A DNA stretch of 64,000 nt from Dysidea avara (Eukaryota; Porifera; Demospongiae; Dictyoceratida; Dysideidae): positions 60,710,574-60,774,573 of the forward strand of contig NC_089272.1 in the NCBI RefSeq assembly GCF_963678975.1, written 5' to 3'. This document shows, in pieces, positions 1 through 12,038 of the stretch (its first letter is position 1; each line of letters starts with the position of its first letter). A program made the translations under genes and the position numbers. The notes under the pieces were generated by a model. It saw only the letters and a program-made list of their open reading frames with translations. It did no database searches and was not told the DNA's origin.

Positions 1-594
1 GTTTAATAGGCACTGTTAGTGTAATCTGAAGTAGGCCCTCATACACTTTGGGTGTTAATTATTGTGAGATAAGAGTAAACATAATGTGGGAATTATGCTC
101 CTTATGACATTATTTGTGTTACTTCACTCCTTCAGTAAATTTGCCTTCATATATTTAAACCCACAATCGAAAGTGGTATTTGTTGGTTATGTTATATATA
201 CAAATCCAGTATCTTTAAAAGACAAGGAGGTCATTGCTGGAGAGAATTGTAGTACGTATGTAAGTTATATGGTATTGCACACTTAATGCATTGTACTGAG
301 TCAGCTACAAATCTATGTTTGCTGTATTGTACAGTTCTCACATAGTATTATCCAAGAACTGTGTGGCACAGAGCATTCAGTGAAGTTTTTTTTAAAAGAG
401 GTGTTCTTAAACACCTTATGGGTGTACAGAAACCCCTATGAGTGTAATGGAACACCCCATAAGGGTGTAACTGAACACCTGAGGGCAGAGGCATAGCTAA
501 GGTGGGGACTGGTAGAGCACAGGCCCAACCAATCAGCTTTAGTGCCCTACCAACTCAATTTGCAGAAACTGTTCAAGCGCAATTGAAATACCCT
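1..594. other. Non-coding flank, no gene seen
   Basis: AT-rich sequence with short open frames that lack codon signal or homology. At about 401-490 there is a cluster of short direct and inverted copies of a GGTGT/ACACC motif, which could fold into small hairpins. Nothing else is recognised. Confidence 0.5.
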
Positions 595-924
595 AATCTA
601 ATCCAAAACAGCCAAGCTGTAAAAAAAGAGTGCGGCCCTCAAAAAGGCTATGGTGAAAAAAGATGTGAAATCCAAGGTGGCAGCCAAGAAATGGCTGTGA
701 TGATAGGTTAATGATAAAAATTTTAATAATGACAATTCAGGTGAATTTTTGTGCTGCTTGGTCTTGGCACAAAATTCACCTGAATTGTCGTTATTAAAAT
801 TTTTACCATTAACCTACCATCACAGCCATTTCTTGGCCGCCACCTTGGATTTCACATCTTTTTTCACCATAGCCTTTTTGAGGGCTGCACTCTTTTTTTA
901 CAGCTTGGCTGTTTTGGACTAGAT
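595..924. mobile_element. Foldback element, copy 1
   Basis: A long near-perfect inverted repeat: left arm about 595-754, right arm about 767-924, with only about a dozen bases of loop. The arms carry the sequence AAAACAGCCAAGCTGTAAAA and its complement. A closely related foldback lies at 45,943-46,271. In both places it is followed within a few hundred bases by the same satellite array, so the two parts seem to belong to one larger composite repeat. It has no coding capacity. A transcript would form a long hairpin. Confidence 0.85.
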
Positions 925-1078
925 TTCACTTCTTTTTGTATTTGTATTTCTCAAAGCCAGCCTATGGCTGGCTTTGGTACTTTTTTAACCTATCTTTTTT
1001 TCTTTACCACAGGAAGAAGAAAAGATGAAGCAGATGTACTTTAAATATTTCTGATTTTATCAGTAAATGTGAAAATTA

Positions 1079-1110
1079 TATATATACGTATATATATATA
1101 TATATATTAC
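1079..1110. repeat. (TA)n microsatellite
   Basis: About 30 bases of alternating T and A with one CG interruption, between the foldback element and the satellite array. Confidence 0.85.
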
Positions 1111-1120
1111 ATATATTTAT

Positions 1121-1935
1121 TACAGAACTCTCCATGGTGGTTTCTTTGTAACTGAACACTCTACGAGGTGACTTCTTCTAGCTGCTCCCTCTACAGGGTG
1201 AATTGTGTGTAGCTGAAAGATCTACAAAGTAACTTCTTCTAGCTGATCTCTCTACAGGATGATTTGTTTGTAGCTGAATTCTGTACAGGTGATTTGTTTG
1301 CAGCTGAGCTCTTTACAGAATGGTTTCTTTGTAGCTGAACTCTCTACAAGGTAACTTCTTCTAACTGATCTCTCTAAAGGGAGATTTGTTTGTAGTTGAA
1401 CTCTCTACAGGTGATTTGTTTGCAGCTGAACTCTCTACATGATAGTTTCTTTGTAGCTGAACACTCTACAAGGTAACTTCTTCTAGCTAATGTCTCTACG
1501 GGGTCATTAGTTTGTTGCTGAATTCTCTACATGGTGGTTTCTTTGTAACTGAACTCTCTACAAGGTAACTTCTGCTAGCTGATCTCTCTACAGGGTGATT
1601 TGTTTGTAGCTGAATTCTGTACAGGTGATTTGTTTGCAGCTGAGCTCTTTACAGAATGGTTTCTTTGTAGCTGAACTCTCTACAAGGTAACTTCTTCTAA
1701 CTGATCTCTCTAAAGGGAGATTTGTTTGTAGTTAAACTCTCTACAGGTGATTTGCTTGCAGCTGAACTCTCTACATGATGGTTTCTTTGTAGCTGAACAC
1801 TTTATAAGGTAACTTCTTCTAGCTAATGTCTTTACGGGGTCATTAGTTTGTAGCTGAATTCTCTACATGGTGGTTTCTTTGTAGCTGAACTCTCTACAAG
1901 GTAACTTCTTCTAGCTGATGTCTCTACAAGTTTTA
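1121..1935. repeat. Tandem satellite, GTAGCTGAACTCTCTACA type, array 1
   Basis: Degenerate tandem units of roughly 30-45 bases, each built around GTAGCTGAACTCTCTACA followed by a variable GGTGATTTGTTT-like spacer. A higher-order period of 336 bases is visible: the stretch starting with GAATTCTGTACAGG at 1276 recurs at 1612 with its neighbours in the same order. The same satellite is found at 46,461-47,932. The short open frames inside are repeat artefacts. Confidence 0.9.
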
Positions 1936-2535
1936 ATCTTTGACTTGTCATGTTGATCATGACAAGGAGGGGGAGAATGAATGGAAGATTGTTAAGTATT
2001 AGAGAATCTGGACATAACCATATTTTAGATGTTAGCAGAATCAGCTGTTTATTTCTAAGAACTGTTGACTCATTTCTGGTAATAGCCTATTTGGATATAA
2101 GAATAAGCTGTTTATTGTTGAGGCCTACATGACACATCAGGTGATTGGACTGAGGTCACAACAACAACTTGCTATATAATAAGGGCTAACCGAAAGCAAA
2201 CCTCCTGAGTCTGTAAGGTTATAAACTGGTGGCATTATTGTTAATATTGAATTTATGAGTAGGATCAATAAGAAGTATAGTTAAGAAGAAAACAGTCAAA
2301 GGATTCTACCAGTGCTGGTGAAGAAGATATAGTTTGAGAAGAAGACTAGACTGACATTTAGTGTTAATTTACTATCTATTTTTTTTATTGCTGCTAAATC
2401 ACAAAAATTAGCAATATTTAAAACACATGATTACATGAGTTGTTTATGTAAGGATTAATGATACATAATAACAGTGCATACTATAGTGTAAGGTTTTCAC
2501 CATAATTCAAAGTGGCTTACAAGTGTATGTAGTAT

Positions 2536-2614
2536 CAGCGGCGGAGGAAGTAGTTGATATGAGGGGGGGCTGGGCTGACCCAGACTTATTTCTATAGTTT
2601 GGTAAGGTGAGACC

Positions 2615-2645
<31 letters not shown>

Positions 2646-2883
2646 TCACAACCAACTGACAAGAGCTTTTCGCCTCACTAGCTACCATTTCTAGCTGATA
2701 AACTACATAAAAATCCTTTCATAGCTCGCTACACACTGACTACTTTATTAGAGTGACTGCTCTATTAGAGTATCTCGATCTTTATCACGGTTTTCAGCCC
2801 CACTCCAAGAAAGGTAATTTCGGTGTGATATCATTCCGAGGGGGGGCTTTAGCCCCCTAGCCCCCCCCTTTCCGCCGCCTATG
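2536..2883. mobile_element. hAT-like non-autonomous element with 8-bp target duplication
   Basis: The ends are related inverted sequences (CAGCGGCGGAGG on the left; the right end, read inward, starts CATAGGCGGCGGA). TGTAGTAT flanks both sides (2528-2535 and 2884-2891), an exact 8-bp duplication as hAT transposases make. Inside are G-rich and C-rich near-terminal tracts, a run of about 30 A, and one copy of the dispersed CTCTATTAGAG motif near 2759. No coding sequence. Confidence 0.6.
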
Positions 2884-3629
2884 TGTAGTATAATACCTAT
2901 GCTAGCAGTAAACAGGATGTGTGCAGCTTATTAAGTTACAACATGGCCATATATGTATTAAACTGGTACTATGACTTCCTTACATTTGATAGGTTATTTT
3001 AGTAATTTCCTGTGGTGATGTTTCTCTGTGGTGAAATGCAGTCATGTGACTATTATGGGTATACATAATGATTACATCATGCACATTACGGGACATACCT
3101 GTTTGATGCCAGTGGACCTTCAGCATACACTAGATTTTAAGGACTGTACATATCTTGTATGTATGCTGTAAAGCAAATAATAAATAAATAAAATAAATAA
3201 ATAAAGTGATTGTTAATACAAGGGCTACAATGCTTCAAAATTAGGTGCAGTGGTTTGGGGGACTTGTTACAATGGCTACAGGGACATAAAAATGAATATG
3301 TACATACATTATTAGAATCAAAAATTAGTTTCAAAATGATTCCATAGGTAGTTAGTAAGTTTTTTGCTTGATTGTTGCTATACTAAGATTACAATTGATG
3401 ATGGGTAGTGCATTCCAGATCCGTGGTAATCGATTGAAGTAAAAGTTGCTAGTTAATACATGTGGTGGGGTTTCTATTGCGTTGTAATTTGTTACTTGTA
3501 GCTACCTAGACGTGTAGGATGCAAAACTAATAAAGTTATGAATATTAAAGAATTGTTTGGCAATTTTAAACACTTGTTTAATCAGAAACATAGCCTACGC
3601 AAGAGGACATACCCACGTAACTATACACT

Positions 3630-3720
3630 AAACCTAAGGCTGCAGCACATGTTGCTGCAGACCTTCAGTGCTGGTCACTGTAAAGCATTAATACAATACA
3701 ATACAATACAATAAAATTGT
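3630..3720 (+). repeat. LINE/SINE 3'-tail fragment with (AATAC)n end
   Basis: A CTGCAGACCTTCAGTGCTGG-like stretch is followed by TAAAGCATTAATACAATACAATAC. It resembles tails at 17,505-17,590 (reverse), 54,405-54,490 and 63,965-64,000 (reverse), and is read as the 3' end of a short retroelement with a simple-repeat terminus. Confidence 0.5.
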
Positions 3721-3813
3721 AGTCACATCACACGTGACAGGAGAAGTTTGGCTATGTAGGCTGCACACTTCCTGTTTACCACAATCTACTGCGAAACGGC
3801 TATAAAAGACTGA

Positions 3814-4329
3814 CAGTGTTGGGCAAGTTACTTTGTAAAAGTAACTAGTTACATATTACTTGCAACTGAACTATTTAGTTACAGTTACATATTACTCATA
3901 AAATAAAGTAACTGTAATAATATTACATATTATATTACTTTGTGTCCACAGCCTTAAGCTGTCACGTGTGAAACTACCACCTTATCACGTGACATGATTG
4001 CGTTGTTGGACAATATGCAAATTTTGGTTATAAGTAAGAAGCTGGTGAATAAGCTTCATTCAGTAGGCCTCGTTACTTCGCTGTGGCTAGGCATTACTCA
4101 GAGGATAACTAACGAGATTAGTAACTTCGTTACTTGTAGTAATAATATTACGTAATATTAGACTCGTTACAGTAACCATATTACTTAGGTAATGCGTTAC
4201 ATTTGTAAGTAAAGTAGCTTGCGTTATATTACCTGTTTTTATAGCGTATTTCGTTATATTACTTTGTTACCACAAAAGTAATAATATTATGTAACGCGTT
4301 ACATAAGTAGCGCGTTACTCCCAACACTG
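3814..4329. mobile_element. hAT MITE with perfect 8-bp target duplication
   Basis: Begins CAGTGTTGGGCAAGTTAC and ends GTTACTCCCAACACTG, inverted termini of classic hAT type (CAGTGTTGGG). The 8-mer AAGACTGA is present on both sides (3806-3813 and 4330-4337), an exact target duplication. The interior of about 500 bases is made of GTTAC/GTAAC-rich repeats that can fold back and encodes nothing. It lies about 230 bases upstream of the kinase pseudogene. Confidence 0.85.
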
Positions 4330-4563
4330 AAGACTGAGTAGCAACTGTACGAGACTTAGATTGCTCAAAATTATCTATCAGTTGCTATTGCTTATAGCTG
4401 ATAAGCTGGGGAACCTTTGAAACTGGTTGGCTTTGATTCTGATCACAGATTTTTGAATCCGCTCGTAGGAAACGCCTACTCTCCATCCCTAAATTCTAAC
4501 TTCTAATTGTGATTCTTGAGAACCACTGTAGGCTATTTAACCTCAAATTCAGCAGAGACTCTG

Positions 4564-5614
<1,051 letters not shown>

Positions 5615-8600
5615 GTGCAATTGGTGATCATGCAGGCCTATACAAAAACAAGCACTTTAAATGTGCCTCATTTTTCACATTGTTCACTTCATTTTTTGGG
5701 TGTAGATCAGTTTATCACTTAACTCACAGTAGCTCTTTAATCCTTTATTTTCACTCTGACCAGTACCTTTGTGTTCATTAACCATTGCTCAGTGTTAAGT
5801 CAATGATATTGCTGAGTCCCTAGATCCTACTGAAAAGGCAGGGAACAATGTAATGTTTTGTATGATATGAGATTACTGCACCATACTTAGTGTGGACTAT
5901 TATGATTATTTGAAAGTGTCAATCTACTAATGCTATGAATCAAGACTAAATAATAGAGAATTGTGTGGTGCAATGTCATGTGACACATAATTAAAGCCAG
6001 CAACATGTCATTAACCCACAAAATTTATAATGCTTTCTTCAAACTTCACAATTATTTTTTTTTACTGTGGAGTTGGAGTTTCCCAGAGTAGAATATATGA
6101 CAATGCATTTTCAGTAAAGCACTTTAATTGTGAACAGTAAAGACTTTACATCGTTTGCATTAACCTATTATCGTATGGTCCGAGTATTGTATGCTCTAAG
6201 TCAAATAATTTTCACACAGAATCTCCACCATGCGCTTGTATGCATGTGCACGATACAGCAGTATGAGTAAGATTTGTTTACTTTCTCTCACTTTTGTGTT
6301 CACACACACTGGAACACGTAATTACATGGATGCTAGGTATATAATGCTTGCTTCTGCTTGGTTGCTTACAGTATATACAACCTCAGTGGTTGCCTAGTTT
6401 GTTTCTGCCATGATATTCTCTCACGATATATATTTTGTCGATAAATAATAGATTCACCGAGCTAGTGTTCCCATTTTGATTGTTGTATTGTGTGCATGCT
6501 GCCAGCAACTCGTCCAGGAGAACTGAGCTATTCATTTATATGTTAAGGAGTGTCTGCTGTTGTTTTTGGTGTTTATGCTAAATTGCTTTTCCATGAAATG
6601 AAATTGAACAGTTAATCATTTCAGTTAATGTGGGATTCACACTGCTACAACGTCTGCTAATCATGATTGCACATACTGTACATAAATTCACCATGTACCC
6701 TGTGCTATTACTGCTCATTGTCAAATATATGTAGGTTGTATCGACATAATATATTCCCTTTTGGTCATGTTCAAACTGACATGATAGTATAACATTACAG
6801 TAAGGGTGACAGGAAGCTGAGGAAATTTGGGCAGAATTTGGGCAGATAATGTGGTAACTAATTGTGCATGGCTAAATTAACTAAACTTTACCTTACAGCA
6901 TTAATAGTACAGCTATAACATTACATTGCTATTGAGATACATTGTTGTAATCTGCATGGTACTGCTTATTGATGACCTATTTGCTTCATCATAAACTGTT
7001 TAGTTTAACTATGTATTGTGCCATATACACAATGTAAATTTTACCCAGCTTGTGGAGAAGTTTTTTACACCAACCCTGCCCAATAATTTTCTCAGTTAGG
7101 CCACTCCAAATAAATTTTCTGTTTCCCATTCTCCACTCAGGCTGGATAGTCCATTTCCCCTGGCCATTATATATATGGCTGCATTTCAAGCCAATATTTG
7201 CCTGAGTGTAGCCATAAAAATTGCATTAAAAAAGTATATGTACTAATAAGCTTGTATCTTCGTGTTTTAAGCATCAGGTATAACATTAGCATAAAGTTGT
7301 ACTGAATTGATAGCACACTGACACGTGAGCTGACACTTTACAAAATCATTGTTATGAGGGCTGTACAGTATGCTGCAGAAATAATGGAAGAATATGGAAT
7401 AATGGAATCCTTTAAAATAGATGTAGGTAGTGGATGTGAAAAATAATTATTTGGAGCTACCCTTCCCCAAAGTAATTTGTAAGGAGTGTTTATTCATAAA
7501 GTGCTGTTACTTGCTTTTTTGCATGGCTTTGTGGAAAATATTATGTGGTTAGAATGTTATGTGCTTGGCAGGTAGGTGTGGTGGAAGGGTGATGTGTATA
7601 GCTAGGAAAAGTGTATGCTGTATATTTGTATGTTTGTATACAATAGAAATCCACGCAGGTGCTTGAACCAGCCAGCTGTACAGAGTGTTACTACACCAAT
7701 CAGAATGTTAAGTATTAAGTTGACTGGGTTCAGAAGCAGTAGCTACAACATCAAATTGTTTTCTTTCTTAATCCACATATCCTTATTTTTGCATAAAAAT
7801 TACTGTAAGACACATTAAGTACATAATCCCATCACCAAGAAACATAATATTCTTCAAGGATATAGTCTAACATATAATTATAGTCCAAAAGGTAGTGAGT
7901 TGTAATTGTGTGAACGTAAATCACACCATTTCTTGGCTGCCATATACTTTAAACTTCACAACTTTTTAAACCATAGCTTTTAAAAGCCATACATCTCTAA
8001 CTTTCATGGCTTAATTGCTTTGGCATTGATAATTATATACTTCAGTGGTAGTTTGAATTTGATTTGTCAGTACAGCTGTGCAAATTATTCACGCACAATG
8101 TACGCATGTCTATATATCCTAGATGCTGTGTATATCTGCATCTGATCATGAGCATAAAAATTTCCCTTAAGAATGATTCTGGATTTTTGTATCATAATAG
8201 CATTACCATATTATTTGTTTAATAGTTTGTGTTCATTTCTTATAATTATGATTTAATTTTAACACAGCAATTGCAAATTGTAACAATAAAAATTGATGGA
8301 GGAGATAAGGAACATGTTCTATCCTTAACTGACACAACTGACTTTCCAGATTTGTGACCTACATCAAAAAACAATCTCATCTTTTATCTAACTTACTGTA
8401 TCAATAATAAATAATTTTGTCATGACTTTTTTAATCTCACCTACTGTATATCATATTGCTTATGTGTGTACATGTTTGTATCTATTGTATATGCCTTTCC
8501 AGGGGTCTAGCTATAGCACTAGTAGCCCTGGCTCTATTTTTATGACTTTTATGTAATTGGTGTCATTCTTATTATCCAACTTTTATCGCAAGCATTGAAT

Positions 8601-9250
8601 GTAACAGTTTTCCTTGTTATATACAGTAAGAATATTAATATGGTGTTACAATGCTAATATAAGTATTTACTTCTCCAGGGTTCTGTCCACAACTGGTCAA
8701 CAGTAGTTCAAAGCAACCAATACCTCTAAAAACCCATCAGTACCCTCTGAAATCTGACCAGTACAGTTCTTGCAAATATCACTGATACATGCATGTGCAA
8801 TATACCCTAATATAATACACAGCATATCAGTTTGTGTTATATTTAGGCCATCATTCAGGAATTTCTGTGCAGAACCCTTTTTCTCAATTATGGTGTTGAT
8901 GTAATATTTCACAGAGTTAATTATTGTCAATTACGATGACATGGATTGAACATAATATAGAACCACTGAAACTGTATTGCTATAGCTAATTATAGTTTTG
9001 TTATAACTTAATGAATTTCTTGACATAGAATATTATGTATCTGTCCCATAATTTAGTAAGCACTTAGGATTTATTGCTGCATGCATGTACAACATATTAT
9101 TATAATGGTATTCCAGACAACCTGTATAACTTCTTTGTATAAAACTGTGGAAGACAAATACACATTCTATGTCAAAAAATTAGTTAGAAGTATATGTACA
9201 ACAGAACCTAAATCTAAAACACAAATTCCTTTATTTACAGGTGCATTAGC
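5615..9250. other. Long AT-rich stretch without a recognisable gene
   Basis: Short frames only. A 77-codon minus-strand frame at 8697-8930 is free of stops and has a helical look, but it has a TAA just upstream, no ATG start and no family I recognise, so I do not call it. Two frames near 6989-7189 and 7615-7818 look random. No clear inverted-repeat element is seen. Confidence 0.4.
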
Positions 9251-9362
9251 CTTAAAAATGGTCCTGTATGCTCCACTACCTGGACATTTACCAGAAACGC
9301 TGACTCCTTGTAGTATACATCTTCAAAATGTTTCTTCCATTGCTGACTTGTAGCAAAAATCC
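9251..9362 (-). pseudogene. Relic of a kinase N-terminal exon
   Basis: Read on the minus strand from the ATG at 9340-9338, the sequence gives MEETF, a TGA stop, then RCILQGVSVSGK and a damaged glycine loop (GSGAYR in place of GSGAYG). This aligns base by base with the start of the kinase at 18,835-19,764 (MEETFRRRCTLQGISVSGK). Similarity also continues a little upstream of the ATG in both. The rest of the kinase is missing. It is a dead partial duplicate. Confidence 0.8.
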
Positions 9363-10083
9363 CTTTGAGTGTCTCAGAGAAATTTTCAAGTGTCCCAGTT
9401 GAGTATACAACAGAGTTCTTAGTTATCACAAGTGAACATAATAATACACGTTAAGTGCCACTATAATCATTATAGCAACAAAGTTTCATCAAAGAAATCT
9501 GGGAATACCTGGAATGCATTAACAAGAACTGGAGATAATACTGTCAATTAAAGATTTACTCCCTCCTAGGACTATTATTTTGATATACTACCTCCAATGC
9601 ATTTTGAGCACTAATATATACCATGCAGTTATTGCTTTTGTACACCTTGTGAGAAGTGAAAGTGGTATATATGTCTCTAGCCTATATAACACTATCATTG
9701 TTCAGGAACTAGAAGTTGCATAACCTAATGGTAGACAAGTGTCATGCTTCCCTTTGTAAAACAAATGTGTATGCTTACAAAGCATATTGTTTGTGTATAT
9801 ATAGTTCTCGAGGAGTCCCCATTACTATCAGTAAGTATGCAAATTAAAAGCAGATTAAGCATACAAACAGTGCAAGGTGTGCATGAACAAAAACAGTACA
9901 ATAATATGCATGTACATAGAAATGCAGCTATAGCTACAGTACTTAAATCATAATCAAAAGTACATGCAGTATCATGACGCAACTACAAATACAAAGACCA
10001 TTAAATAATTATCTACAACATGTTAGAGTTTCTATAATGTATAATGTATCAAGTTTTCTGTAATTAAACACATGCACACTAAA
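9363..10083. other. Intergenic, no gene seen
   Basis: Downstream side of the coiled-coil kinase. Two overlapping antisense frames near 9725-9982 show no protein-like composition. No clear AATAAA was found for the kinase transcript in this interval. Confidence 0.4.
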
Positions 10084-11168
10084 TCACTGACTAATGTGGA
10101 GTAACTGATTAATCAAATAGTCCATGTTTGGTCGCTGTCGAACTTCTGTAGCAAGGCAACTCCAAATTAGATTTCTTAGCATATTTTCAGTGGCTCCCCA
10201 TCTTACCTGATGCAGATGTGACTGTTTTGGTGGTGTAGCAGGCAACTCTCTAGAGCACATTTCAAACATAAGAACTCCATAGCTGAACACATCCATTGCA
10301 GTAGAATGTTGGCCTTGGTTGGCTTCAGGTGATGCATAGGTTGGATTACCAGCATTGATGGTACTACTAGCTCGCATGAAATTGGTAGAGCCAAAATCAG
10401 ACAGCTTGGGGTGCCACTGGTTGTTAGGTAAAGGATTGAGGAGCACATTAGCACTACTGACATCACGATGAAGGATTGGATCAGGGGTGGTCTTGTGTAG
10501 GTAGTTTAGTCCATAAGCCACACCCAATAAAATGGGAATAATTTGGTTGCTGTAGAGTTGACGTTGTTCTAAGATCTTTCTAAGACTGGTGTGCATCAAT
10601 TCAGTGACAATAAGGGGAAGTCCCTGATTAGTGGCACCTACAAACTGTATTATGTTTGGATGACGACATCTGGCAGCCATGTTCATCTCCCGACTAAATA
10701 GACCCAAATTGTAGGTCGATATTATCTCATTATGAAGACACTTGGCAGCCACTTTGCAACCATGAAAAGTAGCTTCTCTTACTACCCCCCAACCACCTTT
10801 ACCCAAAATCTTTTCAAGAAGTGTTACGTCAAGTCTTTGTATCACCCAGTCTGATGATTCGGTCTGATTAAGTGACTGTGGCAAACTGCGGTTACTTTGT
10901 TGTAGTTGGTGTATTTGCTGGTCTTTCTCAAATAATTGTTGGTGCATTTGTTGATTCAACTGAAATATTTCTTGATCTTTTCGTTGTATCTGTTGATCTT
11001 TCTGTTGTATTTGTTCATCTTTCTGGTGTATATCTTGAGATTTTTGACGAATTTCTTGAGCACTTTGATGTAGCTCTTGATCTTTTCGATGTAATGCTTG
11101 ATCTTTTTCACGCAATTCATGTATCTTCTGCTGTAAATCTTGAATGTAAAACTGATGATCTTTTCCTG
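10084..11168 (-). CDS. Coiled-coil TKL-like serine/threonine or dual-specificity kinase (last exon, 5' end unresolved)
   Basis: Intracellular protein kinase; substrate unknown. From the first complete codon, residues 21-76 are eight back-to-back heptads (KDQALHR, KDQELHQ, KSQDIHQ, KDQQIQR and variants), a strongly charged Gln/Lys coiled coil likely to drive self-association. The kinase domain has every core motif: GKGGWG (122-127), ATP lysine in VAAKCL (142), HRDVSSAN (catalytic Asp 235), DFG (257-259), SPE (279-281) and the DVFSYG helix. It is predicted active. The domain resembles plant HT1-like and animal TKL kinases rather than receptor kinases. No ATG precedes the coil in this frame. A splice acceptor (CTACAG) ends at 11,169, leaving two bases that need a phase-1 upstream exon, which I could not find. 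The stop is at 10,084-10,086. It is more distant from the kinases at 4.5 and 18.8 kb than those are from each other. Confidence 0.85.
10939..11106 (-). repeat. 21-bp coding minisatellite (heptad repeat)
   Basis: Eight tandem 21-base units inside the kinase exon, each encoding one coiled-coil heptad of the form K-D-Q-x-I/L-H/Q-Q/R. Copy number could change without breaking frame. Confidence 0.85.
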
Positions 11169-11239
11169 CTGTAGGCTATCAATGAAAAAGTACATAATTA
11201 TTGTAATTCATATATTGGTCATAAGTAATCTTATACACA

Positions 11240-11720
11240 ATAATAATGTTACAAAAAAGTAATCCTAAATGTCCACTAGTATATCTGCAGGTGTATGTGA
11301 CCTCCCTTGTCTCCACACTTTTTTCTATCATCCCAAATCGAACTTACAATTCTTAATTTTTCCTTATACTTGTTTGTTTACTTTTTTGTAACATTATTAT
11401 GACTGGTGAACCCACGCATACCGTATTAAAGAAAGAATGGCACCAGAGTTAATGTTTTTGACTGAATGCACGCCCGAACTATCAATAATTAGTAACTCGA
11501 AAATGGCCATTATGCTTAACTTTCAGCTATATCCAGCCCATTATACATCGCTACAAATGAAGAAAAGTAGGAGAAGAGCCTCTGCAATCAATCTCCATCA
11601 CCACAGAAATATGGATAGTGATTCCCATTTACAAACGAAGGGAACATGCATTTACCAAGTGTGTTTCGAGATCCCTTTTATATGCAACATTCAGCAACTA
11701 GCTAGTACGAAATAAAATAA
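11240..11720 (+). mobile_element. Copy of dispersed repeat family A (GGTGAACCCACGCATAC)
   Basis: Carries TGTCCACTAGTATATCTGCA, a TTGTTTGTTTACTTTTT tract and GACTGGTGAACCCACGCATA in the same order as at 17,460-18,080, 42,290-42,780 and (reversed) 56,440-57,130. The 92-codon frame at 11,437-11,715 lies inside this repeat and is not treated as a gene. The family looks like a non-autonomous DNA transposon, often with a (CAGT)n block. Confidence 0.6.
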
Positions 11721-12038
11721 TATAATACTTCAATATACAGTACCACTCAAATACAACTTCATGATGCGTGGTGCAATACACGTGGTACTAAACATGATAC
11801 TCATGTACTTCAAATCTATGCTTGAGAGTGTAAAAACGTGCAATTACTATACCCATGTGTGCAAGACTGCAACTTGCGTGTGCACGTGTGTATGCAAGTT
11901 TGCAACATGGATGTAAACGCATCTAAACTTGAACTGCACTATTAGAGAATCTAACTCTTGTGAAAATGTTTGGTATATTATAGCCTGGCTATTTATTTAA
12001 TTCTAATAGAGCACACATTTTTTCTCAGTACTTCTAAT

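Noticed and set aside
8697-8930. 77-codon minus-strand open frame of protein-like look
   Set aside because: TAA directly upstream, no ATG, no splice context and no family recognised; may be chance in AT-rich DNA.
10872-11174. 100-codon plus-strand frame opposite the kinase coil
   Set aside because: Antisense shadow of the 21-base heptad repeat, which keeps every frame open.
11437-11715. 92-codon plus-strand frame
   Set aside because: Lies wholly in a repeat family A copy that also occurs elsewhere without this frame.
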